From: Alphaproteobacteria bacterium
Lineage (GTDB): Bacteria; Pseudomonadota; Alphaproteobacteria; Rhodobacterales; Rhodobacteraceae
DNA: 64,000 bases
Assembly (NCBI GenBank): GCA_030431825.1
Contig: JAUIIJ010000028.1
Location: forward strand, 1-64,000
Reading direction: 5' to 3'
Position 1 is the stretch's first letter. Every line of letters begins with the position of its first letter. Positions 17,743 to 26,363 of this stretch are shown here, one piece after another. The position numbers and the translations under genes are program-made. The notes under the pieces were generated by a model. The model saw only the letters and a list, made by a program, of their open reading frames with translations, made no database searches and was not told the DNA's origin.

Positions 17743-20700
17743 TTACAACCGGAACAGGCCCGTATCGATCCAGTAATCATCCTGAAAGCCCAGCGTATGC
17801 AGTCGCAATTCGACCTCGCTCACCTTCATGCCCGTGCCTTCGCTATCCTCGAGTTCGGTCACCGCGAACGCCTCGCGCATCGCTTCGCGACGCAAGGCGA
17901 TCTCGCTTGTCTCGCGCTCCGGATCCTCGTCGAATTCGCTGCGCTCGAACGTCACCGCCAACGGCGCGCGCGCCTGTGCCGACTGGGTTGCAAAGTCGAG
18001 CCGATAGAGCGGCGTCGTCGTCCAGCGTTCCAGCGGAAGCTGGCGTGATCCGAGATAGATCGGCGTATACATGGTGATCCGCGCCATCAGGTCACTTTCG
18101 GTCTTGCGGGCGTCAAGATCGACATCCGCGAACAGGACGCGCTCGCTCATGATCTGACCCGAGGTGTCCATTTCACCGATATAGCGCGCGGTCGATTGCA
18201 TGCGGAATGCGCTGGTGGTCACCTTGAAATTCGGGATGCGCCCATCGCTCAGCGCGATCAGCATGCCCCCGACCGCGACCGTCGATTTCGGGTCGCCAAT
18301 CCGTTGGGTCACCGGATCGCGGAACGGATACCAGCGCCCCGTCTTGTAATCATGCATCGAAATCAACCGGTTCGGCGGCACCACGAGCATTTCTTCGAGG
18401 ATGGCGCGCACCGCCGGGAGCCGCGATGGACGCCCGGTCAGCAGCACCACGTCAACCCCGAGATGATCGATGACCTCCGCCAGGTTGCTCAACGCCTTCT
18501 GGAACACCTCGCGCGCAATGGCATCCACGTCCTCGCGGCTGAAGGTCAGTTGCACATCGGCCAGACGGAAATCCGCCGCCCCGAGGTCGTGCGCCGCGTC
18601 CTCGATATAGGCGATGAGCGCGGGCGGCATGTGCTGATCGTCCGCGGACCCCTCATCCAGCGGCAGGATGTCACGAACGTCGAGCGAAAGCGGTTCAAAC
18701 TCGACCGCCGTCTCGCAGGTCTTGAGAATCGCCACCGCCAGCGGCATCAGAGCGCGCAAGGCGAATTGCCGTCGCTTCTGCACGCTTTGCTGATCCATCC
18801 CACCGATATCGCCGGTGAACAATTCGCGCAGCTTTTCATCGACGAACCGCCCCCCGGCCTGCTCGATCGCCCGTTGCAGCCCCGGCAGGATGATTGCCGC
18901 GATGACCCGTTGCAGCATGTCGTCGCCCGCAACCCGGAACCCCTCGCGAAAGGTCTGGCGCGGATGCAGCACCCGCCCGGCCTCGCCCCAGTAGGTCGTG
19001 ACCATCAGGTCGGTCGTGCCCCCGCCGATATCGATACAGGCCAGTCGCAGCGACGGGGCCGCAGCCTGCCCCTGCGCCGGCGACCGATGTCGGCCCTTGA
19101 GTTCGAGAAAGCGGTCGATCCGGCCATCGAATTTCTGTGTCAGCTCGGAATAGAGATAGACCATCTGCGTGGCGCTGGCCTCGTCCCACTCGACAATGAG
19201 CTCCGGCATCCGGCTGATCGAACTGTCGCCGTCCCGCAGACCCATCATCGCCCAGACCAGCGACAGCGCGCCCTTGGCCTTGGAGCGGATGATCGCCTGT
19301 TCCTGCGCGGTGGTTGCGGTCGGCAAGGTCAGGATGATCCGGTCGAGCCTGCGTGGCAGTTCCGATTGCGGCCGACGGGCGCGGCTGGCGGGCGCGTTCA
19401 CCTGGATCAGCGCGTGCGAGATGATCTCGGCCAGCATGAAGCCGAACAACGAAGCGCGCGAAAACCGCGGCCGGATCGCCGGAGTCCTGGGTGTCTTGCC
19501 CCGCGGGCGCAGCCGCGCCTTCTCGTCCGCCTCGATCTGCTCCAGGACATCGCCGGCCTCGTTCAGATAGCGCATCGCCGCGCGCAGCCCCTTGGGCAGG
19601 TTGTTGGGATCGGAATGATGGTGAAACCGCCAGTCCTGCGAGACCGGCTTGTCATCCCAGAGGTATCTTTTCGGGCTGGAGAGACCCGAGGCGGTTTCCG
19701 TCCCTTCCTCGCCCGCAACCAGCCGCAGGGCTTCGGGCCCCATCCGCACGAAGCTCGGCCAGAGGAAGGCGTTGCGCCGCCCCGACCGGCTGGCATAGCG
19801 TTCGTCCCCCATCCGGTGCTCGGCGAATTCCACCCGGCTTTCAAAGAGGCCGGAATAGTGGAATTCGGGCCGCGACAGATCACGCACTTCAAGCGGGAAG
19901 GACCGCGCGAGATCGAGCCGCGATTCCCCCGGAAAGCGCTCGATCAGGATGCCGCAGGTGCGCGAATTGCCGACATCCAGCACCAGTTCGACCTCGACCG
20001 GCGCGGTGCTGTCATAGGCGCTGACCGTGTTGGCAAAGCGAAGTTTCGGCACCTGTACCGCGTGATCGATCAACCGAAGATACGCCAGGTAGCGCGCCCA
20101 GTGCTCGAACTTGTGCGGCAGGTCGTCATGGGTGATACGCCGCCCCGGTCTTTCGGCCCGCTTGAACGCCATGAACAGGTCATCGAGCCAGTCCGACACC
20201 CACTTCTGCAAATCGAGCATCTGTCCGTCATTTGCCTGATCGAGACGGCGCAGAAACCAATCCATCCGCGCGGGATCGGACACGAACCGGAAATCGCGCG
20301 ACTTTTCCGCATCGCCGCGCTCGGGTGCGAGATACTGAAAGCTCTGGTCGGCCTCCATCAGCGCGGTATCCAGCGCCAGTTGCACACGGTGCGTATCGCC
20401 GGTCAGCGGGTCGGGTTCGTCCAGTTCCACCGTCCGCATCCGCGCCCAGCTCGACGGGCCGGGATCAAAGCGCTCTTCACCGCCTGCCCCGCGATCGGTC
20501 TTGACCCGCAAGACCGGAACCGGAACCCATTTGGACAGGAAGGGTTCGAGCGCCGCGACGGTGCGCACGGAGTATTCATCATCCTCGGGCGTCGCTGCCT
20601 CTTCCACGGCGGCGTCGCTTTCGGCGTCACCGGTCAGGGGCAACAGCGCCCATTCCTCGGCGGCATCGGTGCCGCCGATCACCCGTTCGACAAAACGCGC

Positions 20701-20823
20701 ATTGCGCAGTTCGACCGCGTCGATCCGAAACCCGAAATCGAGGATTTGGGTGCCCGAATATGGAACCAGCGTCACCTCGTCACGCCATTCGACCAACTGC
20801 GCCAGGTCTTCAGATTGCTGCAT
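17743..20823 (-). CDS. SrfB-family protein, actin/Hsp70-fold ATPase
   Basis: 1026 aa, usual SrfB length. Residues 1-270 are a family-specific N-terminal region. The nucleotide-binding fold then shows phosphate-1 motif LVLDVGNSRTCG (283-287 core DVGNS), phosphate-2 motif CIDIGGGTTDLMV (DIGGGTTD at 598-605), and an adenosine-type motif in LLTGRPSRLP further on. The PTATTAQEQ segment near 501 is another family landmark. The fold places SrfB with actin, Hsp70, FtsA and MreB. No membrane segment, so it is cytoplasmic. Adjacent SrfC-type NTPase and membrane proteins suggest a nucleotide-driven assembly at the inner membrane; this is inference. Confidence 0.9.
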   Translation of the reverse strand: MQQSEDLAQLVEWRDEVTLVPYSGTQILDFGFRIDAVELRNARFVERVIGGTDAAEEWALLPLTGDAESDAAVEEAATPEDDEYSVRTVAALEPFLSKWVPVPVLRVKTDRGAGGEERFDPGPSSWARMRTVELDEPDPLTGDTHRVQLALDTALMEADQSFQYLAPERGDAEKSRDFRFVSDPARMDWFLRRLDQANDGQMLDLQKWVSDWLDDLFMAFKRAERPGRRITHDDLPHKFEHWARYLAYLRLIDHAVQVPKLRFANTVSAYDSTAPVEVELVLDVGNSRTCGILIERFPGESRLDLARSFPLEVRDLSRPEFHYSGLFESRVEFAEHRMGDERYASRSGRRNAFLWPSFVRMGPEALRLVAGEEGTETASGLSSPKRYLWDDKPVSQDWRFHHHSDPNNLPKGLRAAMRYLNEAGDVLEQIEADEKARLRPRGKTPRTPAIRPRFSRASLFGFMLAEIISHALIQVNAPASRARRPQSELPRRLDRIILTLPTATTAQEQAIIRSKAKGALSLVWAMMGLRDGDSSISRMPELIVEWDEASATQMVYLYSELTQKFDGRIDRFLELKGRHRSPAQGQAAAPSLRLACIDIGGGTTDLMVTTYWGEAGRVLHPRQTFREGFRVAGDDMLQRVIAAIILPGLQRAIEQAGGRFVDEKLRELFTGDIGGMDQQSVQKRRQFALRALMPLAVAILKTCETAVEFEPLSLDVRDILPLDEGSADDQHMPPALIAYIEDAAHDLGAADFRLADVQLTFSREDVDAIAREVFQKALSNLAEVIDHLGVDVVLLTGRPSRLPAVRAILEEMLVVPPNRLISMHDYKTGRWYPFRDPVTQRIGDPKSTVAVGGMLIALSDGRIPNFKVTTSAFRMQSTARYIGEMDTSGQIMSERVLFADVDLDARKTESDLMARITMYTPIYLGSRQLPLERWTTTPLYRLDFATQSAQARAPLAVTFERSEFDEDPERETSEIALRREAMREAFAVTELEDSEGTGMKVSEVELRLHTLGFQDDYWIDTGLFRL

Positions 20824-20828
20824 CCTGC

Positions 20829-21887
20829 CTACCTCGAAACACTTGTTTTAAACAGCCACTCGGGGGCCTTGTCCCGAACTGTAGCAGAATAGGCCGGGTT
20901 TGGGCCATCCCGTCCGGCAGGTGGCGTCAAGAGAGGTTTCAGCGTCCGCGCGGCGCTGCTTGCGAGCCGCGTGACACGCCCGTCGCGCGCACCATCCTGA
21001 AAATTGGTCTTGTCCAGCGGGAACGGGACCGGAATCGTGGTCCCCGGCGTTGTCGGAACGGTCGGTGTCTGAGTTCCGGGGGCGGCCGGACCCACGGGAA
21101 TCGTCGGCTGGCAGGCCCGGTCTACCAGCGCGATTTCATGCTCGAGCGCCGCAATCTCCGCCTCAAGAACCTGCCGCTCCAATGGTATCTCCGAAACCTC
21201 TGCCGGCGGTTCCGGGCAAAAGAACAACGGCCCGCCCTGCAATCCGCAAGGCGCGATCAACAGGTAGAGAATATAGGCCAGCATCGCCGCAAGCAGCAGC
21301 CATCCCAGCAACAAGAGCCACCACCAGGACCGCGTTGGCGCCGCCTGCACGGCATCCGGTGCACCGGACGCGTGCCCGGCCCCGGCGGCGAGCGGTTGCG
21401 CTCTGGGCACCATCGTCGTCAGGATGCCGCGCACCGATTGCCGCTCCGCTCCGAGCCACGCCCAATGCACCAGCACCGGCTGTATCGCGCCGTCCGGCTG
21501 GCGCAGCGCATAGATCATCGCCTCGGACGGTATCTCGATCGCATTGCCAAGCGCCTCGGCGAGCCGCTGATCCTGGACCTCCGGGCTCTCGGCGAGGCTT
21601 GCGGCTTCGCGCCGTATGTCGCCAATCAATCCGCCCAGCCGCGCCCGCAGCGCATCGGCGGCCTCTTGGTCCAGCGCGGTCAGCGGTTCTGCCGTACCCT
21701 CGATCGGCGCATACCAGTCGATCATGTCGCCATGCTCGGTCGCCACCGGCTCGGCGAACAGGTTCGCATGCGCCGGCGACAGCCGGTTTCGCACGGTATC
21801 GCTCACCAGTTCGTAGGACCGCTGCGCCGCAGACCCCAATGGTTGCAACCCTTCGGAAGAGGTGGTGGCAAGCAGCGTTTCGTACAT
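20829..21887 (-). CDS. Single-pass membrane protein of srf operon (paralogous to the protease gene upstream)
   Basis: 352 aa from the ATG at 21887. The N-terminal ~150 residues resemble the N-terminus of the adjacent protease: both have a LFAEP motif (residues 43-47 here), an acidic/Trp-Tyr motif (DWYAPIEGTAEPLTAL) and a closing W-rich strand (LVHWAWLG). One membrane span lies at about 188-212. Directly after it come CGLQGGPLFFC, a coiled coil (about 233-259) and Cys259, then a threonine/proline-rich linker and a short C-terminal tail. The order span-Cys-Cys-coil-Cys-Pro-rich also occurs in the first gene of the operon. Predicted cytoplasmic N-terminus and periplasmic C-terminus. No known domain recognised. 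Confidence 0.72.
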   Translation of the reverse strand: MYETLLATTSSEGLQPLGSAAQRSYELVSDTVRNRLSPAHANLFAEPVATEHGDMIDWYAPIEGTAEPLTALDQEAADALRARLGGLIGDIRREAASLAESPEVQDQRLAEALGNAIEIPSEAMIYALRQPDGAIQPVLVHWAWLGAERQSVRGILTTMVPRAQPLAAGAGHASGAPDAVQAAPTRSWWWLLLLGWLLLAAMLAYILYLLIAPCGLQGGPLFFCPEPPAEVSEIPLERQVLEAEIAALEHEIALVDRACQPTIPVGPAAPGTQTPTVPTTPGTTIPVPFPLDKTNFQDGARDGRVTRLASSAARTLKPLLTPPAGRDGPNPAYSATVRDKAPEWLFKTSVSR

Positions 21888-21894
21888 GCCGGCC

Positions 21895-23619
21895 CTACTC
21901 TGCCACGGCCTTGCGCGCCCCGGCCTCGGCGCGTTGCACCACCGGCGCACAGGGTGCGCTGTCGACCCGTGGCACGGCCCCCGTTCCCTGCAGGAACGCC
22001 ATCATGTCGGCAGTGGTCAGGGCAAATCCGCGGTTCTGCAACCGCCCCGCGCGCACGAAGGTGTTGACCCCCACCAACCGCCCGCACATGTCCACAAGCG
22101 GCCCGCCGGAGTTGCCGCTCGACAAGGCCGCCGAGTGCATCAGCACATGGGTCTGCGGCCCGATCTGCTGCTCGGTATTGACGATCCCCTCGGTCACGGT
22201 GAGATCGGGAACCGCATCCAGATTGCCGGCCTTCAGCGCGGCGAAATTGACGTCGCTCGCCAGGACATCACCGGGATATCCGGCCGCCACCACACCGCTC
22301 AGCTTGAGGGACCCCTGCGGCACGTGAACATCAAAGCCGGTCATGCCCGTGTCGGCGATCCGCAGCAGCGCAAAATCCCCGCCCGCCTGTATCAGCGGGC
22401 CGTCGCTCTTGATCACGGTGGCGACCTGCGGTTCCGTCAGGCTGCCCCCGGTCACCAGGATCTGCCCGCCATCAGACAGCGCACCTTCGATCACATGCTG
22501 GTTGGTCACGATCAGGCCCGGACCGACGACAAAGCCCGATCCGGTGGCGCCGCGCCCATCGCCCGAACCGGCGAGCACCAGCACGGTACGTGCCGTGATC
22601 AATGCCAGCAGATCGGTCTCGGACCCCGGTTCCGAGACATCCGGCACCACCACCCGCGCGGGGCTGCTCGGCAGCAGGGCGTCGGGCGCGACAGTTGCCC
22701 GTTGCGCCGGCTTGACCCCGAGCGCGGGTGGCGTAAGCCCCTCGGGCGTCAATCCATCGGGCAGCACCAGCATGCCGTCGGCACGACACATCGCCCCGTC
22801 CAGCGCGGACTGCAACGTCGCCCGGCGCGCTCTCAGGCTGTCGTTCAGATCGCGCGCGGCCTGCAACGTCGCCTCTTCCGTCACCGCGCGCGGCCCGGCC
22901 TCGTGAAACAGGCGTGATCCGGGCATCAGCAACCAGGCCAGAAATCCCCCGGCCAGCAGCAGCAGGATCAACAACGGCACCCAGGCGAGCCGCGATATCC
23001 GATGCTGCACCGGTGCGGATGCCGCGACCGGCGCGGCAACCGCAGGTGTCGCAGCGGCGACTCCGGCGGCAGGCGGCGGGATGACCGGCCCTGCCATCGG
23101 CGCGCCGGACGTGCGCGTTCCGGCTGGAGCCAGCGTCAGATACCGACCCAGCGTCTCTGCAAAATGATCGGGCCGGGTCGAGACGTTGGCGCCGCGACAA
23201 TCGGGCATCAGACCCCAGTTCACGATCATCGGGCGGTCGCCGACCATCATCACGTCATCACGCCCCAACGTGCTGAGCGCGCCGAACGCGAGATCGGCGT
23301 TCTCGGGCTGTTCGGTCAGCGCACGCAGCGGGCGCAGGTGATCCGACAGATAGGTTTCCGCACGCGACCGCTCTGCCGGCGCGAGGCTCGACAGAGGCCG
23401 CGCATCGCCCGCCGTCGCCGTGTACCAGGACACGGTCGGAGGCGCGGTGTCGTTGCCGCGGCTGATCAAGGGTTCCGCGAACAAGTCAGCCACCTCGGGC
23501 CCGGCTCGATCGACAAGCAGCGTCCGCAAGGCCTCGAAACGCTCCAGTACGGGCGTGCCGCCGGCCTCGACGAAATCCTCCGGGCTCACGCGCGTCTTGG
23601 ACAGAAAATGATCGGCCAT
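21895..23619 (-). CDS. Membrane-anchored trypsin-like serine protease of srf operon
   Basis: 574 aa from the ATG at 23619. Residues 1-145 are the shared N-terminal domain (DLFAEP at 45-50, VSWYTATAGDARPLSSL). A membrane span at about 211-232 is followed by a helical segment ending in Cys278. A DegP/trypsin-type protease domain occupies about 335-560, with His375 (VTNQHVIEG), Asp415 (GGDFALLRI) and Ser504 (SSGNSGGPLVD): the full catalytic triad, facing the periplasm. No PDZ domain follows. It is likely a processing or quality-control protease for the Srf machine, coupled to the cytoplasm through its N-terminal domain. Spacing is 7 bp to the next gene and 5 bp from the previous one. Confidence 0.87.
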   Translation of the reverse strand: MADHFLSKTRVSPEDFVEAGGTPVLERFEALRTLLVDRAGPEVADLFAEPLISRGNDTAPPTVSWYTATAGDARPLSSLAPAERSRAETYLSDHLRPLRALTEQPENADLAFGALSTLGRDDVMMVGDRPMIVNWGLMPDCRGANVSTRPDHFAETLGRYLTLAPAGTRTSGAPMAGPVIPPPAAGVAAATPAVAAPVAASAPVQHRISRLAWVPLLILLLLAGGFLAWLLMPGSRLFHEAGPRAVTEEATLQAARDLNDSLRARRATLQSALDGAMCRADGMLVLPDGLTPEGLTPPALGVKPAQRATVAPDALLPSSPARVVVPDVSEPGSETDLLALITARTVLVLAGSGDGRGATGSGFVVGPGLIVTNQHVIEGALSDGGQILVTGGSLTEPQVATVIKSDGPLIQAGGDFALLRIADTGMTGFDVHVPQGSLKLSGVVAAGYPGDVLASDVNFAALKAGNLDAVPDLTVTEGIVNTEQQIGPQTHVLMHSAALSSGNSGGPLVDMCGRLVGVNTFVRAGRLQNRGFALTTADMMAFLQGTGAVPRVDSAPCAPVVQRAEAGARKAVAE

Positions 23620-23624
23620 CGCAG

Positions 23625-24335
23625 TTATCTCCCGGCCCGGCGCAGGGTTGCCGCGCCGCGTCCGTTGGTTTCGGGTTGATAGGTGTCGCAGTTGGCGTTG
23701 CCGCGCGAATCCAGCTTGCAGGTCACGTCCCGCCGAAAGATCGACGAACCGTTGCCACACCGCAGGTTTGCCGGCTCGCGCATCGTCAGCGTGCCGTTGC
23801 CGCGCATCCGGCCGGTCAGCCGCCCCTCGCATTTCACCCCGTCCGTCGAACGCATGATCTCGGTCCCGTTCCCGTTCCTGTCAAAACAGATGCGCCAGTA
23901 TTTGAACCGGGTGATCCGTCCCGTGTTGATGTCACGCACCGCGTAGTTGGACGACAGTTGCCAGCAGCCCTCCATCACGGAAATATCCTTGTCGTCAAAG
24001 GCATCGGGTGCCAGGCCGCTCGGTGTCTTCGGTTTGGCGGGCGGCTTGGGCGGTGGTGGCGGCGGGGGCGGTGGCGGCGGGTCCGGCGGCTCGGCCTTGC
24101 ACACCAGCAGCCCGAGTTCCTGCTCCAGCGCATTGACCCTGATCGCCAGGTCCGCATTCGACCGATCGACCAGCGCCAGATCCCGTCGCGCCCGGAGCCG
24201 GTCCGCTGGGTCGCAATAGCTGATCGCCCTGTCCGTGAACGGCAATCGCAAACCGCAGGATTGCAGCAAAAGATAGGTCGATGCCCCGATCGCGGCGACC
24301 AGAGCAACCGCCATAAGGATCACCGCAAGTCGCAT
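23625..24335 (-). CDS. Single-pass membrane protein, first gene of srf operon
   Basis: 236 aa from the ATG at 24335, preceded by GGAAG 10 bp upstream; a GTG at 24392 would add 19 residues. A membrane span (about 4-24) is followed by CGL with Cys27, Cys41, a coiled coil (about 47-77, DRLRARRDLALVDRSN) and Cys79, then a run of about twelve prolines and a Pro/Lys linker. Residues 118-236 are a cysteine-containing, probably beta-rich periplasmic domain (EGCWQLSSNY, YWRICFDRNGNGTEI, CEGRLTG, LRCGNG) that I do not recognise. Proline stretch length could vary between strains. Its position suggests the promoter of the whole operon lies just upstream. Confidence 0.72.
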   Translation of the reverse strand: MRLAVILMAVALVAAIGASTYLLLQSCGLRLPFTDRAISYCDPADRLRARRDLALVDRSNADLAIRVNALEQELGLLVCKAEPPDPPPPPPPPPPPKPPAKPKTPSGLAPDAFDDKDISVMEGCWQLSSNYAVRDINTGRITRFKYWRICFDRNGNGTEIMRSTDGVKCEGRLTGRMRGNGTLTMREPANLRCGNGSSIFRRDVTCKLDSRGNANCDTYQPETNGRGAATLRRAGR

Positions 24336-24650
24336 GCCACCCGTTCTTCCAAAACTCCGGCCTCCCGCGATCTTCCGGGACGCGTCCACCACGTCAGTGG
24401 CGACACCAAGGCCCGGCTGTCATCGGGCCGAGCCTATTCCGGGGGCCTTGACCGCTGCAAGTCTCGTCTTGGCGGTGGTGCAGATGGACCACAGATTTTG
24501 CCAACTGCCAGTCGCCCAACATCATCGATGACAATTTTCGAGAGATTTTCCCCTTGTCTGCGCATCCGGAACGGTTTCGCCAGGGACATGCAGCCGCGAC
24601 TCATGGCATGTGGCCGGATATCCCTGTCAATGCGACTGCCGCCGCCGACC
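24336..24650. other. Intergenic stretch upstream of the srf-like operon
   Basis: 315 bp between the first srf-operon gene and the stop of the diguanylate cyclase gene, both on the minus strand. It has no convincing coding frame. Read on the minus strand, a weak promoter-like pair is TTGCAG (24460-24455) and GAATAG (24439-24434), 15 bp apart, about 100 bp from the start codon. AT-richer DNA lies at 24525-24555. Any operator for the operon should be here, but I see no clear palindrome. Confidence 0.3.
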
Positions 24651-25691
24651 TCATGCGGCGCTTCCACCTGGCAGGGACGGCGCGTCGTCGACGTGTCGAA
24701 TCGCTTGCCCGCAACCCGTCAGCGTGTCGTCGAAAAACGTATGCCGCCCACGCCCCGCCCGCTTGGACGCATATAACGCCATGTCAGCCTGTTGCAGCAA
24801 CTCGCCCGGATCGCGGCCACAGGAATGCCCGGAAATCACTGTACCGATGCTCGCCGAAACCGTGCACAGCTGGTCCTCGAAGGAAACCGGCTCCTGAAGC
24901 CGCGCAATGAGACGGCGTGCGATCCCGCCCAACCGCCGTTTGTCGCGCAGGCCGTCGAACATCAACACGAATTCGTCGCCGCCGACCCGTGCCACCATGT
25001 CCTGGTCTCGGGTTTCCTCGACCATGATCCGCGCGGCGACCTGCAACACGTGGTCGCCCGCCGCATGTCCCATCGTATCGTTCACCGCCTTGAAAAAATC
25101 GAGATCGAGATTCATCAGCGCGAACGGCTCGGGTCCTGTCACCTTGCGCGACAGAACGTGTTCCATCGCGCGCCGGTTCTTCAACCCGGTCAGGGTGTCG
25201 GTAAAGGCTTGCTCCTCGGCGGCGATCTTGGCGCCCTGCAGGCGCTGGTTCAGCGTGCGCGACGCCTCCATCGCCGCACTTTTCGCCTCGACCAGATAGA
25301 GCAGTTCGATGGTCAGATCGGTCGCGGCAAAATCCGAATTGGTCAGCGCGTAATCCCGCACCGCGTCCAGAACCGAAATGCCAAAGGACAGGTTGACGAT
25401 CGCACCCTGTCCGGTCGCGACGGCGACCCCCTTGAGTGCGGTGCGCGGCTCGTCGCGCAGTTGCAGATGCAGCTTGGCCCCCGCATGCGCGAGCAGACCG
25501 GCCACATTGGTCACGGTCCTCGGGCGCGTCAGTTCGAACAATTCCAGGAACCGTTGCCCGACCATCGGCGCGTCCGGTCGCAGCTTTTGCAAGGTGGGAC
25601 CCACGGAGGTCACATGACCTGTGGCGTCCAGCATCACATGCATCGGGCACAGGGTATCCAGCCATGCGGTAAGTTGTTGTTGCGTTATCAT
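24651..25691 (-). CDS. Diguanylate cyclase paired with H-NOX-like sensor
   Basis: 346 aa. The C-terminal GGDEF domain has the catalytic motif GGDEF at 237-241 and the inhibitory I-site RDQD (RxxD) at 228-231, so it should make cyclic di-GMP and be product-inhibited. The N-terminal ~130 residues look like the H-NOX-associated (PAS-like) domain, followed by a helix (LTIELLYLVEAKSAAMEAS) typical of the signalling linker. The ATG overlaps the H-NOX-like gene stop as ATGA, so both are made together and probably bind each other. In roseobacters H-NOX partners are known to control such cyclases in response to NO. Confidence 0.9.
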   Translation of the reverse strand: MITQQQLTAWLDTLCPMHVMLDATGHVTSVGPTLQKLRPDAPMVGQRFLELFELTRPRTVTNVAGLLAHAGAKLHLQLRDEPRTALKGVAVATGQGAIVNLSFGISVLDAVRDYALTNSDFAATDLTIELLYLVEAKSAAMEASRTLNQRLQGAKIAAEEQAFTDTLTGLKNRRAMEHVLSRKVTGPEPFALMNLDLDFFKAVNDTMGHAAGDHVLQVAARIMVEETRDQDMVARVGGDEFVLMFDGLRDKRRLGGIARRLIARLQEPVSFEDQLCTVSASIGTVISGHSCGRDPGELLQQADMALYASKRAGRGRHTFFDDTLTGCGQAIRHVDDAPSLPGGSAA

Positions 25692-26275
25692 TGCGCGGCC
25701 GCCCCCAGTTCAAAACTCCGTCCCTCGGCAAAGGCCTGCTCGACCAGAGTGATGCTGATAACGTCATGCCCGCTGCTGCCGCCGGAATGTTCGAGCATCG
25801 CCAGCGCGCCATAATCATCGGCCATGGCCCGCAGAACACCGACCAGCACATTGCCAAAGCCCGGCAGCCCCGGCCCGCAGGTCAGGCTGAACCGGCCCGC
25901 CGCGTGTTCGCGCAATTCAAGCGCCGGCAGATGCAGGTCGGACACCGCAAGCCTCGCCCGATCGGGCAGATCGTCAAGCGAGTGCAGGAAATCGAGATAG
26001 CTCTCACCGCAAAACCGCAACAGCCGGCGCAGCGACTCGGTCTGCGGATTGGAAACGAGAAATGTCCCGATGTCTTCGAGCACTTCGTTCAGCGGCCGGT
26101 CCAGTTCCAGCGCCATCGCATCCAGCAGGCGACGCGACTGGGCCTTGTCGTAAATCAGCATCGCCTCGAAATCCGGGCTGTCAAAGCCGGCGGCTTCGGT
26201 CACGCGTCTCCATCGTGCAGTGCCATAAGTGGCGCAAAAGAACGATTGAAGCGATTTGTTGATGAGTCCGTGCAT
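25688..26275 (-). CDS. H-NOX-like (haem NO-binding fold) protein lacking the haem-ligand His
   Basis: 195 aa from the ATG at 26275 (MHGLINKSLQSFF), close to the family size of about 180. The fold signature is clear: start MHGLIN, the helix FLHSLDDLPDRARL, and PGLPGFGNVLVGVLR. Compared with textbook H-NOX proteins, the proximal haem ligand expected in the DDxH position (His102 of Thermoanaerobacter H-NOX) is Pro104 here, and the YxSxR haem-propionate motif reads SLTCG (130-134). Both key haem contacts therefore appear lost. It may bind haem in another way, bind another ligand, or act only as a structural partner of the cyclase. The alignment was made by eye. Confidence 0.8.
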   Translation of the reverse strand: MHGLINKSLQSFFCATYGTARWRRVTEAAGFDSPDFEAMLIYDKAQSRRLLDAMALELDRPLNEVLEDIGTFLVSNPQTESLRRLLRFCGESYLDFLHSLDDLPDRARLAVSDLHLPALELREHAAGRFSLTCGPGLPGFGNVLVGVLRAMADDYGALAMLEHSGGSSGHDVISITLVEQAFAEGRSFELGAAAQ

Positions 26276-26363
26276 CTCAGACCTGTTCGTTAAACGGGTC
26301 GATTGTCCGCCCAGGCAGTTAAGAAAGATCCAACAATTCAAATACGATCGAGTTTTCGGTCCC

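Noticed and set aside
12208-20892. Several long plus-strand frames opposite the srf operon (for example 12208-14463, 16417-18048, 18196-20892)
   Set aside because: Each mirrors codon structure of the minus-strand genes, which carry clear motifs; no ribosome sites or domains on the plus strand.
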